Shown here: piece by piece, positions 28,434 through 37,198 of the stretch
How positions within the stretch are numbered: the first letter of the stretch is position 1
How the letters are laid out: each line of letters starts with the position of its first letter
DNA from: Thioclava marina
GTDB taxonomy: Bacteria > Pseudomonadota > Alphaproteobacteria > Rhodobacterales > Rhodobacteraceae
Direction: 5' to 3'
Assembly (NCBI RefSeq): GCF_002020135.1
Contig: NZ_MPZS01000002.1
Span: 248,001-312,000, forward strand
DNA length: 64,000 nucleotides
The notes under the pieces: model-generated
The model's database searches: none
The model's input: only the letters and a program-made list of their open reading frames with translations
Told to the model about the DNA's origin: nothing
Program-made: the position numbers and the translations under genes

Positions 28434-29333
28434 TCAATGCGCCGGATGATCGGCGCAGCCCAAGACCGCGCTTTCGGGCTCCAGCGTCGCGTGGTGGATA
28501 TCGAAGCGATGCGCCAGCATCCCCTTCGCCCGCGCGATCACAGGCGCATAATCCTGCCCCTCCGCCAGCACCAGATGCGCCTCGACCGAGATCCGGCGCT
28601 CGTCGATCTGCCACAGATGGACGTGATGGACACTCTCGACGCCCTCGACCGCGCCCAGCGCGACGCGCACCTCGGTGCAATCCTTCTCGGGCGGCGCGCC
28701 AAGCATCAGGATGCGCAGCACCGGTTTGAGATCGGTGAACACATGCCAGAGGATGAACACCGAAATCCCGATCGTCAGGATCGGATCGACCAGCCGCCAG
28801 TCATAGAGCAGGATCACCACGCCACCGATGATGACCGCGACCGAGGCCCCCGCATCGGCGAGGTTGTGCAGGAAGGCGGCACGAATATTGAGGCTGTGCT
28901 TCGAGAGCGCATAGGTCAGCGCGGCGGTCGCAAGGTCGATCACCAGCGCGAGCGTCGCCAGCCAGACCACGATCCAGCCATCGACCTGCGGCGGGTGGAT
29001 CATCCGGCCCACGGCTTCCACGATCAGCCAGATCGAGATCAGGATCAGCGCGATGTAATTGACGAAAGCGGCCACGACCTCGGCACGCGACCAGCCGAAG
29101 CTCATCGCCGCATCCGCGCCGCGCCGCGCGAGCTTGCGCGCCCCGAAAGCCAGCACCAGCGCCGCAGCATCGGAGAAATTATGCACCCCATCCGCGATCA
29201 GCGCCATCGAGCCCGCGATCGCGCCCCCCGCGACCTGCGCGAATGTGAGCACCACATTGACGACCACGGCCCAAAGCACGCGATTGTCACTCGCAGTTTC
29301 GTCGAGATGATGGTGGGAGTGATCGTGGGGCAT
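28434..29333 (-). CDS. Cation diffusion facilitator (CzcD/DmeF-type metal exporter)
   Basis: 299 residues: a His-rich N-terminus (MPHDHSHHHLDE), six hydrophobic segments, then a cytosolic C-terminal domain. The transport site is the paired HNFSDA (helix II) and HNLADA (helix V), an HD-HD pattern typical of zinc/cobalt CDF exporters. HVHLWQIDE in the C-terminal domain binds regulatory metal. It exports Zn2+, Co2+ or similar by proton exchange. Upstream, the 264-base divergent region contains two inverted copies of a dispersed repeat and no obvious regulator site. Confidence 0.92.
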   Translation of the reverse strand: MPHDHSHHHLDETASDNRVLWAVVVNVVLTFAQVAGGAIAGSMALIADGVHNFSDAAALVLAFGARKLARRGADAAMSFGWSRAEVVAAFVNYIALILISIWLIVEAVGRMIHPPQVDGWIVVWLATLALVIDLATAALTYALSKHSLNIRAAFLHNLADAGASVAVIIGGVVILLYDWRLVDPILTIGISVFILWHVFTDLKPVLRILMLGAPPEKDCTEVRVALGAVEGVESVHHVHLWQIDERRISVEAHLVLAEGQDYAPVIARAKGMLAHRFDIHHATLEPESAVLGCADHPAH

Positions 29334-29380
29334 CTACGTCTTTCTCTATCCTCTGCGCCTGTGGCGCGGTGGGACGCTCC

Positions 29381-29408
29381 GCGGGGGATATTTGAGCCAA
29401 GGCGAAGC
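29381..29408 (+). repeat. Dispersed intergenic repeat, copy B
   Basis: It reads GCGGGGGATATTTGAGCCAA then GGCGAAGC, in the same register as copy A. It is followed after 7 bases by copy C in opposite orientation, so the two together can form a long hairpin. Confidence 0.6.
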
Positions 29409-29415
29409 ATAGGCG

Positions 29416-29446
29416 CTTCATTCGAGTTGGCCAAAATATCCCCGCC
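29416..29446 (-). repeat. Dispersed intergenic repeat, copy C (inverted)
   Basis: On the minus strand it reads GGCGGGGATATTTTGGCCAA then CTCGAATGAAG. It shares the TCGAATGAAG end with copy A. With copy B it makes a 19-20 bp imperfect stem. Confidence 0.6.
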
Positions 29447-29597
29447 GAAGGCTCCCGCAGTCTCAACATTGCACGCCCGCGAGGTCAATGCGTTCGCGGC
29501 GTTCTGCGCGGATCCTCACACGGGTTTGTGCGTTGCCCCTCACGCCGCCTTCACCAAAATGAGAGCTTCCCGCTCCGAGCGCTCAAGAGGTGACCCG

Positions 29598-29834
29598 ATG
29601 ATCCCCGCCCGCTATGCACATTTCATCTTCAGCCTGATCCTCTCGGGGATCATGTCACTGCTGGTCTCGGGCATTGCGACCTTGCGCGCGGCGGGGCTGG
29701 TCGAGAATTTCGCCGCGCTTTGGGCATCGAGCTGGCTTTCGAGTTGGGCTTTGGCCTATCCGGCGGTGCTGATCGTCGCGCCGATCGCGCGGCGCGTGAC
29801 CAACAGGCTCGTGCGCCAGACCGCGGCTCAGTGA
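29598..29834 (+). CDS. DUF2798 small membrane protein
   Basis: 78 residues with two hydrophobic helices (about 6-28 and 42-62) and a C-terminal basic patch (PIARRVTNRLVRQ). The pattern HFIFSLILSGIMSLLVSGIAT, then W..SW..A...A.P, is that of DUF2798, small inner-membrane proteins of unknown role. ATG 29598 has an AGAGGTG site 7 bases upstream. The stop overlaps the polA stop by 7 bases (convergent). Confidence 0.75.
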   Translation: MIPARYAHFIFSLILSGIMSLLVSGIATLRAAGLVENFAALWASSWLSSWALAYPAVLIVAPIARRVTNRLVRQTAAQ

Positions 29835-32653
29835 GCCTCGGCCCAGCTCGCCCCCTGCCCCGCATCGACGACCAGCGGCACCGAGAGCTTCACCATAGGT
29901 TCTGCCGCCCCTTCCATCGTGGCGCGGGCGGCGGTGATCAGGTCCTCCACGGCCGTGTCCTCGACCTCGAAGATCAGTTCGTCATGAACCTGGAGCAGCA
30001 TTTTCGCCGGAAGCCCCTCGATCGCCTCGGGCATGCGCACCATCGCGCGGCGGATGATATCGGCGGCCGCGCCCTGGATGGGCGCGTTGATCGCGGCGCG
30101 TTTGGCGAAACCTGCTGAGGGGCCCTTGGCGATGATGTCCGGCGTGTGGATCTTGCGGCCGAACAGCGTCTGGACGAATTTGTGTTCCTTCGCGAAGGCC
30201 ACGGTGTCGTCCATGTATTTGCGGATACCGGGGAAGCGCTCGAAATAGCGGTCGATGAAGCCTTGGGCCTCGGCGCGGGGGATGCGCAGGTTACGCGCCA
30301 GACCGAAGCCGGAAATGCCGTAGATCACCCCGAAATTGATCGCCTTCGCCTGACGGCGGATCTCGGGCGTCATCTTATCGAGCGGGACATCGAACATCTC
30401 GGAGGCGGTGGCCGCGTGAATGTCGAGGCCCTCCTTGAAGGCTTCGCGCATCTCCGGCAGGTCTGCGACATGGGCGAGGATGCGCAGCTCGATCTGGGAA
30501 TAGTCGAGCGAGACGATCTTGCAGCCCTCGCGCGCCACGAAAGCCTCGCGGATGCGGCGCCCCTCTTCCGAACGCACGGGGATATTCTGCAGGTTCGGAT
30601 CGGTCGACGCGAGGCGCCCGGTATTGGCCCCCGAGATCACATAGGACGTATGCACGCGGCCCGTCTCGGGGTTCACATGGGTCTGGAGCGCATCCGTATA
30701 GGTCGATTTCAGCTTCGAGATCTGGCGCCAGTCGAGCACGCGGGCAGCGAGTTTCGCAGCTTGCGGGTTGGTGTCCTCCATCGTGGTCACGTCCTCGAGC
30801 ACATCGGCGCCCGTGCCGTAAGCACCGGTCTTGCCCTTCTTGCCGCCCTCGACGCCCATCGTGTCGAAGAGGATCTCGCCCAACTGTTTGGGCGAGCCGA
30901 CATTGAAGGGCTGGCCTGCGATCTGGCCGATCTCGTCTTCGAGCTGCGCCATTTTCTGCGCGAACGCATTGGACATGCGGGCCAGAACGGAAGCGTCGAC
31001 CTTCACCCCCGCCATCTCCATATCGGCCAGCACCGGCACGAGCGGACGCTCGAGCGTCTCGTAGACGGTGGTGACGTGCTCGCGATGCAGGCGCGGCTTG
31101 AACAGCTGCCACAGGCGCAGGGTGATATCGGCATCCTCGGCGGCGTAGCGGGTGGCCTTTTCGATCTCGACCTTGTCGAAGGTGACCTGGCTTTTCCCTG
31201 TCCCGATCAGCTCCTTGATCGGGATCGGCTGGTGGTTGAGATAGCGATCCGAAAGCGCATCCATCCCGTGGCCGTGCAGCCCCGAGAACATCGCGTAGCT
31301 CATCAGCATCGTGTCGTCGATCGGGGCCACGCGGATGCCGTGGCGGGCGAAGATCTTGAAGTCATACTTCATGTTCTGCCCGATCTTCAGGATCGCCGGA
31401 TCTTCGAGCACGGGTTTCAGGAGCGTCAACGCCTCATCGAAATCCATCTGGCCCGCGACACGCTCGGAGCCGCCGAAAAGGTCGTCGCCGCCCGAGCTGT
31501 GCCCCAGCGGGATATAGGCGGCCCTGCCCGCCTCGATGCAAAGCGAGACGCCCACCAGTTCGGCCTGCATCTCGTCGAGCGAGGTGGTCTCGGTATCGAC
31601 CGCAACCCAGCCTTTCGCGCGCGCCTCGTCGAGCCATTTCGCAAGCTCACCTGCATCGCGGATGCAGGTGTAGCTGTCAGGCTCGAAGGCAGGCTGCTCG
31701 ATCTCCTGCGCCGGTTCGTCGTGGCTCGCAGGCACTGCCGAAACCTCGGGCACGGGTGGCGGCTCGGTGCCGAATTTCTCGGCCACACGCCGGGTCAGCG
31801 TGCGGAACTCCATCCGGTTGAGAAAATCCATCAACTGGTCGGGATCTGGCTCACGCAGTTCCAGATCGTCGAGGGTGAACTCGATCGGGGTCTGCTCGTC
31901 GAGCGTCACGAGCCGCTTCGACAACCGGATCTGATCGGCCTTCTCGATCAGCGTCTCGCGCCGCTTGGGCTGCTTGATCTCTTCCGCGCGGGCGAGAAGC
32001 GTTTCCAGATCGCCGAATTCGTTGATCAGCAGCGCCGCCGTTTTCACGCCGATCCCGGGCGCGCCGGGGATGTTGTCGACCGAGTCGCCCGCAAGCGCCT
32101 GAACGTCGATCACGCGCTCCGGGCCGACGCCGAACTTCGCCTCGACCTCCTCGACCCCGATCGCCCGGTTCTTCATCGCGTCGAACATCTGGACGCCGCC
32201 GCCCACGAGCTGCATCAGATCCTTGTCGGACGAGATGATCGTCACGCGCCCGCCCGCCTCGCGCGCCTGACGCGAGAGAGTCGCGATGATGTCATCGGCT
32301 TCGTAGCCCGCAAGTTCCTCGCAGGCGATATTGAACGCCTTGGTTGCCTCCCGGGTCAGCGGGATCTGCGGGCGCAGCTCCTCTGGCATCGCTTCGCGAT
32401 TGGCCTTGTAGAGATCGTAAAGGTCGTTGCGGAAGGTATGACTGCCCTTGTCGAAGATCACCGCAGCATGGGTGGGCGCGTCCGAACCCTTGGCGTCCTC
32501 GATATATTTCCAGAGCATGTTGCAAAAGCCCGAGACCGCCCCGATCGGCAGCCCGTCGGATTTGCGCGTCAGCGGCGGCAGCGCGTGATAGGCGCGGAAG
32601 ATGAAGGCCGAGCCGTCGATCAGATGCAGGTGACAACCTTTGCCGAATGCCAT
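29828..32653 (-). CDS. polA: DNA polymerase I
   Basis: 941 residues with all three domains. The N-terminal 5'-3' exonuclease (LIDGSAFIFRAYHALPP; GDSVDNIPGAPGIG) comes first. The 3'-5' exonuclease domain has the metal-binding DxE present in VAVDTETTSLDEM, so proofreading is probably active. The polymerase domain has SLDYSQIELRILAH, DIHAATASEMF and QVHDELIFEVED. It works in Okazaki fragment processing and repair. ATG 32653 is preferred, with AAGGAGGG 8 bases upstream, over ATG 32671. Confidence 0.97.
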   Translation of the reverse strand: MAFGKGCHLHLIDGSAFIFRAYHALPPLTRKSDGLPIGAVSGFCNMLWKYIEDAKGSDAPTHAAVIFDKGSHTFRNDLYDLYKANREAMPEELRPQIPLTREATKAFNIACEELAGYEADDIIATLSRQAREAGGRVTIISSDKDLMQLVGGGVQMFDAMKNRAIGVEEVEAKFGVGPERVIDVQALAGDSVDNIPGAPGIGVKTAALLINEFGDLETLLARAEEIKQPKRRETLIEKADQIRLSKRLVTLDEQTPIEFTLDDLELREPDPDQLMDFLNRMEFRTLTRRVAEKFGTEPPPVPEVSAVPASHDEPAQEIEQPAFEPDSYTCIRDAGELAKWLDEARAKGWVAVDTETTSLDEMQAELVGVSLCIEAGRAAYIPLGHSSGGDDLFGGSERVAGQMDFDEALTLLKPVLEDPAILKIGQNMKYDFKIFARHGIRVAPIDDTMLMSYAMFSGLHGHGMDALSDRYLNHQPIPIKELIGTGKSQVTFDKVEIEKATRYAAEDADITLRLWQLFKPRLHREHVTTVYETLERPLVPVLADMEMAGVKVDASVLARMSNAFAQKMAQLEDEIGQIAGQPFNVGSPKQLGEILFDTMGVEGGKKGKTGAYGTGADVLEDVTTMEDTNPQAAKLAARVLDWRQISKLKSTYTDALQTHVNPETGRVHTSYVISGANTGRLASTDPNLQNIPVRSEEGRRIREAFVAREGCKIVSLDYSQIELRILAHVADLPEMREAFKEGLDIHAATASEMFDVPLDKMTPEIRRQAKAINFGVIYGISGFGLARNLRIPRAEAQGFIDRYFERFPGIRKYMDDTVAFAKEHKFVQTLFGRKIHTPDIIAKGPSAGFAKRAAINAPIQGAAADIIRRAMVRMPEAIEGLPAKMLLQVHDELIFEVEDTAVEDLITAARATMEGAAEPMVKLSVPLVVDAGQGASWAEAH

Positions 32654-32966
32654 TGCGAGGCCCTCCTTCACGCGTTGGGCCCGGTTGTGCCACAGGGGGG
32701 TGCGGAGGGAAAGAGGATCGGGGGCGGCTGGGCGTAAAGGGGCGCGCCATAGCCTCGGGTGGGCGCTGTGTTCCGCGCGTGGCTTGGCGCTTTATCTCAA
32801 ACGCCCGCAGGTCGCTTGAACCCGCGAAACTTCGCCAACGCGCCCTCCCGGTGTGAGGGTCGGGCGCGGCCAGGGGCTGGTCGCCCGGGCGAAGGGATGA
32901 ACGCACAGCCCTTGCCAGACGCCCCGAAATCCCCCATCTCAACCACAACGACAAAGGATCGAACCG
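32654..32966. other. Intergenic region between polA and a small basic protein gene
   Basis: 313 bases of divergent spacer. I see no gene with a ribosome site, no tRNA and no terminator. It must contain the promoters of polA (-) and of the 52-residue gene (+), but no strong -35/-10 pair stands out. Confidence 0.5.
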
Positions 32967-33125
32967 ATGGATTATTCCAAGATGGGCGGGGCGAAACAGC
33001 CCAAGAACACGCCCAAGCACGCCGAGCACAATGCCTATGGCACCGACAAGACGCCTTACGGCAAGAAAGACCCCAAGGCCGAACTGCTGGCACGGATGAA
33101 GGCGGCGGCGAAGAAGGGCAAGTGA
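32967..33125 (+). CDS. Small basic protein, unknown function
   Basis: A 52-residue, Lys-rich, Cys-free protein starting MDYSKMGGAKQPKNTPKHAE and ending LLARMKAAAKKGK. An AAAGGA ribosome site is 9 bases upstream. Composition is far from random GC-rich translation, and the coding bias fits. The sequence is low in hydrophobic residues, so probably disordered or nucleic-acid binding. Family not recognised. It converges on the globin gene with a 10-base gap. Confidence 0.65.
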   Translation: MDYSKMGGAKQPKNTPKHAEHNAYGTDKTPYGKKDPKAELLARMKAAAKKGK

Positions 33126-33135
33126 GGGCCCGCGT

Positions 33136-33579
33136 TCAGAGGTCCGCCTCCAGCGCCTCGGCGCCGGCAATCATCTTTGCCGACACCCCGCTCAGAAGCT
33201 CGGCCCAGTCGGCCTCCAGCTCGGACGTCCAGAGATCTCCCAGCTTGGCCGAGATCCCTGCGATCACGGCCTCTGACAGCCAGGCATAATAGTCCGGCTC
33301 GGCCCCGAAGAGCACATGCATCTGGCCGAGGCCCGGCAGTTCCAGTTCCTGCTCCTCGGGCGGATCGAGGGTCGCAAGGATCACCTCCATCATCGCGGCA
33401 TATTTCAGCTGCTGCCCGCCCTCGCTGTTGGGCAGCAGCTGATCAAGTTCGGGATGGACCGCGTAAAGCCGCGCGAAAGTGTCGCGAAACAGCGCCGGGT
33501 CTTCGAAGTCGAGATGTTCGGCACTCGCACGCACCCGAGCCGCCCGCTCGGGCGGCAAGAGTGGCTCAGTGATCGTCAT
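33136..33579 (-). CDS. Globin-like protein (single-domain bacterial haemoglobin)
   Basis: 147 residues, all helical. It matches the bacterial single-domain globin pattern: [17 protein letters not shown] (B-C region), [16 protein letters not shown] (E helix), [18 protein letters not shown] with the putative proximal haem His (about residue 88), and [19 protein letters not shown] (G-H region). By family it would bind O2 or NO, but haem binding is an inference. The start ATG lies inside the 3' end of the zinc-finger gene (14-base overlap), so the two are co-translated. Confidence 0.75.
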   Translation of the reverse strand: MTITEPLLPPERAARVRASAEHLDFEDPALFRDTFARLYAVHPELDQLLPNSEGGQQLKYAAMMEVILATLDPPEEQELELPGLGQMHVLFGAEPDYYAWLSEAVIAGISAKLGDLWTSELEADWAELLSGVSAKMIAGAEALEADL

Positions 33580-33772
33580 GCGCGTGGTCGCGGTCGATCA
33601 CGTATTTCTTGTCGCAATAGCCGCATTCGACGAAGCCGGTATCGCGCGGGATCGACAGCCAGACGCGCGGATGGCCCAAAGCACCCTCGCCGCCATCGCA
33701 GGCGACTTTCCAGGTGGTGACGATCTCGGTTTCCGGCGCCTCGGGGGCATTGGGCGAATGGGTGGCAGTCAT
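33566..33772 (-). CDS. zf-CHCC protein, NDUFS6-like complex I accessory subunit
   Basis: 68 residues with the Cys-His-Cys-Cys zinc pattern of zf-[21 protein letters not shown] and [12 protein letters not shown], followed by HAHDDH. In alphaproteobacteria such as Paracoccus this family includes the homologue of the mitochondrial complex I subunit NDUFS6, needed late in assembly of NADH dehydrogenase. Whether this copy works on complex I cannot be told without the nuo locus. ATG 33772 has a GGAG site; the frame extends to 33796 without one. Confidence 0.8.
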   Translation of the reverse strand: MTATHSPNAPEAPETEIVTTWKVACDGGEGALGHPRVWLSIPRDTGFVECGYCDKKYVIDRDHAHDDH

Positions 33773-33852
33773 GGAAGCTCCGTCTATATAAGGCACGAGA
33801 ACCCGCGCCTGTCATTCAGGCGCATTCTAGCAATCGCGAAAGGCGGGGCAAG

Positions 33853-34785
33853 TTGGAACAGCAGGCAATCGAGGTCTCCGGGCTGCGCAAGACCTATGCG
33901 GGCGGCAAGAAACAGGAACCGAAAGAGGCGCTGAAGGGGCTCGATCTGTCGATCCCGGCGGGCTCGATCTTCGGGCTTCTGGGGCCAAACGGGGCCGGAA
34001 AATCGACGCTGATCAACATTCTCGCGGGGCTGGTGAAGAAAACCGAGGGCCGCGTGGTGATCTGGGGCTTCGATCAGGACGTGAACCCGCGCCAGTCGCG
34101 CGCGGCGATCGGCGTGATGCCGCAAGAGCTCAACATGGACCCGTTCTTCACCCCGCGTGCCGCGCTGGAGATGCAGGCGGGGCTCTATGGCGTGCCGAAA
34201 TCCGAGCGCTGGACCGATGAGATCCTTGAACTGGTGGGGCTCACGGACAAGGCCGAGGCCTATGCGCGCAACCTCTCGGGCGGGATGAAGCGGCGGCTCC
34301 TGCTGGCCAAGGCGCTGGTGCACCGGCCGCAGATCCTCGTGCTGGACGAGCCCACCGCAGGCGTCGATATCGAGCTGCGCGCGATGCTCTGGCGCAATGT
34401 GCGCAAGCTCAACGAGCAGGGAATGACGATCATCCTGACCACGCATTACCTCGAAGAGGCCGAGGAAATGTGCGACGAGATTGCGATCATCAACCACGGC
34501 GAATTGATCATCCGCGACACCACGCCGAACCTTCTCAAGCGCATGGACCGCAAGGCGCTGGTCGTCGAGCCGCGCAACGCTGTCAGCCAGGAAATCCGCT
34601 TGCCGGACGGGGTGAGCATGGAGACCCGCGCGGGTGGGGAGATGGCATTTTCCTATTCGCGCAACGAGACCTCGGCCGAGGATATCCTCGACGCGCTGCG
34701 CGCCGCCGGCATCCAGATCCGCGATATCGCAAGCGAACAGCCGGGGCTGGAAGAGGTCTTCGTCTCGCTGACCTCGTCGCGCTGA
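33853..34785 (+). CDS. ABC-2-type transporter ATP-binding protein (YadG-like)
   Basis: 310 residues with TTG start 33853 after AGGCGGGGC. Walker A is GPNGAGKST (about 46-54), signature LSGGMKRRLLLAKALVH, Walker B ILVLDEPTAGVD, H-loop TTHYLEEAEEM. The C-terminal about 70 residues resemble the YadG/DrrA accessory region. A membrane permease would normally be adjacent; none is here. The cognate permease must lie elsewhere, or the ATPase may pair with a distant permease. Substrate unknown. Confidence 0.88.
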   Translation: MEQQAIEVSGLRKTYAGGKKQEPKEALKGLDLSIPAGSIFGLLGPNGAGKSTLINILAGLVKKTEGRVVIWGFDQDVNPRQSRAAIGVMPQELNMDPFFTPRAALEMQAGLYGVPKSERWTDEILELVGLTDKAEAYARNLSGGMKRRLLLAKALVHRPQILVLDEPTAGVDIELRAMLWRNVRKLNEQGMTIILTTHYLEEAEEMCDEIAIINHGELIIRDTTPNLLKRMDRKALVVEPRNAVSQEIRLPDGVSMETRAGGEMAFSYSRNETSAEDILDALRAAGIQIRDIASEQPGLEEVFVSLTSSR

Positions 34786-34795
34786 GCCTGCCCGC

Positions 34796-35653
34796 TTACA
34801 ACCCGTGGCTGCGGTCGTATCGGTTGGCCGCCGGTTGGACCCAGCCCTCGGGCGCGTGCGCGGGGCGGTAAATCTCCACGCCCAGAGGGTAGCAGGCCGC
34901 CGTGTCCGAGCTGTGCTCTGAAGAGCAATCCCCGCCCGGGCAGGCCGAGAGACCCCCCAGCAGGTCGATCTCGGCGAAGAATTCGAGGAAATCGCCGGGC
35001 CGAACGGGGCTGGCCTTCATGAAATACTGCCCGGTTTCGCGGGTGAAGCCGGTGCACATGAAGACGTTGAGCACGTCATGCACCAGCGCCTCCGCCTCGC
35101 GCGGCGAAAGGTTGCGCGCCTCGGCCAATGCGCGCGTCAGGTTCGAATGGCAGCAATGGTGATACTGCCCGCCATCGGAAAGCAGGCAATGCGTATAGGG
35201 ATCGCAGCGCGTGCCGATCACGTCATGGACCGAGCCACCGAACGGGTCGATCCCATACCAGTCGAGCGTATCTTCGGTGATCGTTGCCATGGGCCGAAGC
35301 GTCGGAAAGCCCGACCACATCCGGTCACCCCGGCTGAGATGGGTGCCATGCAGCGCGCGGGTCTTGCCCGAATAGAACCGCTCGGACAGGTCCGCGGAAA
35401 ACAGGTTCAAATCGCCAACTTGCGGCCCCTCGACCGAGGTGATGCGGAAGAAATGCCCGGCGGGAACCTCGAAGGCCAGGGCTTCGCGTGGCGGCACGCG
35501 CAGGTCCGCGACCTTTTCCCAACCGTTCCGGGCAGAGCGATAGGCGCTGAGGTCGGGCTCAGGTAGGGCTTCAACCGGGTAGCAGATCACCGGGGCGAGG
35601 GACTTGCGCGCTTCTGAGTCCTCGGGCGGCTCATGTTCGGGTCTCGGGTGCAT
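34796..35653 (-). CDS. DUF1989 protein (urea carboxylase-associated / carboxyguanidine deiminase-like)
   Basis: 285 residues of the DUF1989 family. Conserved segments are VEGPQVGDLNLFSADL, GTRCDPYTHCLL, YHHCCHSNLTRAL, NVFMCTGFTRETGQYFMKAS and the PGDFLEFFAEIDLLGGLSACP segment rich in metal-type Cys/His. Two DUF1989 proteins (CgdAB) form carboxyguanidine deiminase in guanidine degradation beside a carboxylase. Here only one member is present, with no partner or carboxylase, so a different role (for example amino-acid or purine related) is equally possible. Confidence 0.78.
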   Translation of the reverse strand: MHPRPEHEPPEDSEARKSLAPVICYPVEALPEPDLSAYRSARNGWEKVADLRVPPREALAFEVPAGHFFRITSVEGPQVGDLNLFSADLSERFYSGKTRALHGTHLSRGDRMWSGFPTLRPMATITEDTLDWYGIDPFGGSVHDVIGTRCDPYTHCLLSDGGQYHHCCHSNLTRALAEARNLSPREAEALVHDVLNVFMCTGFTRETGQYFMKASPVRPGDFLEFFAEIDLLGGLSACPGGDCSSEHSSDTAACYPLGVEIYRPAHAPEGWVQPAANRYDRSHGL

Positions 35654-35694
35654 GAAAGGCTCCTCTTTTGCGCCACTCTGCCCTTCCCGAACGC

Positions 35695-35722
35695 AAAGAA
35701 AAACCCCGGTCCAGGACCGGGG
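35695..35722 (-). terminator. Terminator of the 58-residue gene
   Basis: CCCCGGTCC-A-GGACCGGGG (35704-35722) forms a 9-bp stem; on the minus strand it is followed by TTTTTCTTT. It lies 33 bases after the stop of the small gene at 35755. Confidence 0.85.
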
Positions 35723-35754
35723 CAGTCGCGACAGAACGCTTTTCGCTACAACGC

Positions 35755-35931
35755 TCAGGCGGCGTTATAATATTCGTACATCAGTTCAACCGCCTCGAGG
35801 CCGGTTTCCTTGCGCGGCTTTGCCGGCGCGATCAGTACAGGCGCGGATTTCTCGGGGGTGTAATAGGCCAGATGCTCTTCGGCGACTTGAACAGGTTGCG
35901 TCCCTTTCGGGAATTTGACGATTTCCACCAT
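35755..35931 (-). CDS. Small protein of unknown function
   Basis: 58 residues with ribosome site GGAGAG. The sequence begins MVEIVKFPKGTQPVQ and ends in the Tyr-rich ELMYEYYNAA, with a Pro/Lys-rich middle (LIAPAKPRKE). A strong terminator follows its stop, and codon use is typical of the genome, which supports a real gene. No membrane segment or Cys. Family not recognised. It lies downstream of sdhB on the same strand with 185 bases between. Confidence 0.65.
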   Translation of the reverse strand: MVEIVKFPKGTQPVQVAEEHLAYYTPEKSAPVLIAPAKPRKETGLEAVELMYEYYNAA

Positions 35932-36116
35932 GGAACTCTCTCCAGTTGCGAGTTCCTCCCTGCGAGGACATTTAGGCTCATCCGCGGAAAATCAAACCCG
36001 AAAATGCCGCATGTGCGATATGCGCTCGCTGCAACGCAGCAAAAAGGGCGACTTGCGCCGCCCTTCTACAATCCATTGGGGTAAGCACTTCGGCCACCCG
36101 CTATATGCACTGTGGC

Positions 36117-36893
36117 TTAAACCACGCGGTTGACCTGCATCCGCTTGATCTCGGCGATCGCCTTGGCCGGGTTCAGGCCTTTCGGGCAGGTCTTGGTGCA
36201 GTTCATGATCGTGTGGCAACGATAGAGCTTGAAGGGATCTTCCAGCGCATCGAGACGCTCCCCGGTCGCCTCATCGCGCGAGTCGATGATCCAGCGATAG
36301 GCGTGAAGAAGCGCCGCCGGGCCGAGATATTTGTCGCCGTTCCACCAGTAGCTCGGGCACGAGGTCGAGCAGGAGGCGCACATCACACACTCATAGAGAC
36401 CGTCGAGTTTCTTGCGATCCTCGATCGACTGACGCCATTCCTTCTCGGGGCGGTTCGTCTTGGTTTCCAGCCAGGGCATGATCGAGGCGTGCTGGGCATA
36501 GAAATGCGTCAGGTCCGGGATCAGGTCCTTCACCACCGGCATATGCGGGAGCGGATAGATCTTCACGTCGCCCTTGATCTCGTCGAGGCCATAGATACAG
36601 GCCAGCGTGTTGATCCCGTCGATATTCATCGCGCAGGAGCCGCAGATACCTTCGCGGCACGAGCGGCGGAAGGTCAGCGTCGGGTCGATCTCGTTCTTGA
36701 TCTTGAGAAGCGCGTCGAGAACCATCGGCCCGCACTTGTCCATATCAAGGAAATAGGTGTCGAGCCGCGGGTTCTCCCCGGTGTCCGGGTCCCAGCGATA
36801 GATCTGGAACTTGCGGACGTTCTTGGCATCCGGCTTCGGCCAGGTCTTGCCGACGCGGATCTTGGAATTCTTCGGAAGCGTGAACTGAACCAT
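36117..36893 (-). CDS. sdhB: Succinate dehydrogenase iron-sulfur subunit
   Basis: 258 residues. The N-terminal [2Fe-2S] domain has Cys79, 84, 87, 99 ([15 protein letters not shown]). The C-terminal domain carries the [4Fe-4S] and [3Fe-4S] ligands in [16 protein letters not shown] and [14 protein letters not shown]. It passes electrons from SdhA to ubiquinone. Last gene of the sdhC-sdhD-sdhA-lipoprotein-sdhB operon; ATG 36893. Confidence 0.97.
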   Translation of the reverse strand: MVQFTLPKNSKIRVGKTWPKPDAKNVRKFQIYRWDPDTGENPRLDTYFLDMDKCGPMVLDALLKIKNEIDPTLTFRRSCREGICGSCAMNIDGINTLACIYGLDEIKGDVKIYPLPHMPVVKDLIPDLTHFYAQHASIMPWLETKTNRPEKEWRQSIEDRKKLDGLYECVMCASCSTSCPSYWWNGDKYLGPAALLHAYRWIIDSRDEATGERLDALEDPFKLYRCHTIMNCTKTCPKGLNPAKAIAEIKRMQVNRVV

Positions 36894-36910
36894 GATTGGT
36901 CCCCTTTCCG

Positions 36911-37198
36911 TCAGTACGAATAGAGCGGCCGCGTGGGCATCCGGCCGGATTTTCTGTAAACGCAGGCGTTGTAGGCCTCTGAGGGATCGCCCTGAACCGT
37001 GACGCCGAGATTGAAGTCGAGTTCCACTTCGGAGTGGAAACCCTCGTTCGTGACGCCCATGCCCGCCGAGCCGGTGACCGGCGCTTTCGGAGCATATTGG
37101 GCGTAGCACTGGCGTTCGGCCTGTTCGACCGGAATGGGACCGCAGGCAGCGAGGCCGAGCCCCGCCGCCATCAGCCCATATGCCGGTCCGAGGCGCAT
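36911..37198 (-). CDS. Small lipoprotein encoded between sdhA and sdhB
   Basis: 95 residues. Signal peptide with lipobox LAAC (Cys19), then a short domain [20 protein letters not shown] with a second Cys and a C-terminal [18 protein letters not shown]. The gene starts at the sdhA stop (one-base overlap, 37198) and is 17 bases from sdhB, so it belongs to the operon. No known subunit of complex II looks like it; function unknown. Confidence 0.8.
   Translation of the reverse strand: MRLGPAYGLMAAGLGLAACGPIPVEQAERQCYAQYAPKAPVTGSAGMGVTNEGFHSEVELDFNLGVTVQGDPSEAYNACVYRKSGRMPTRPLYSY

Larger units (their letters stand above)
29334..29597. other. Divergent intergenic region with inverted repeat pair
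   Basis: 264 bases between the CDF exporter (-) and the DUF2798 gene (+). It holds repeat copies B and C facing each other around 29381-29446. I see no gene. The remaining sequence to 29597 shows no convincing consensus promoter. Confidence 0.5.
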
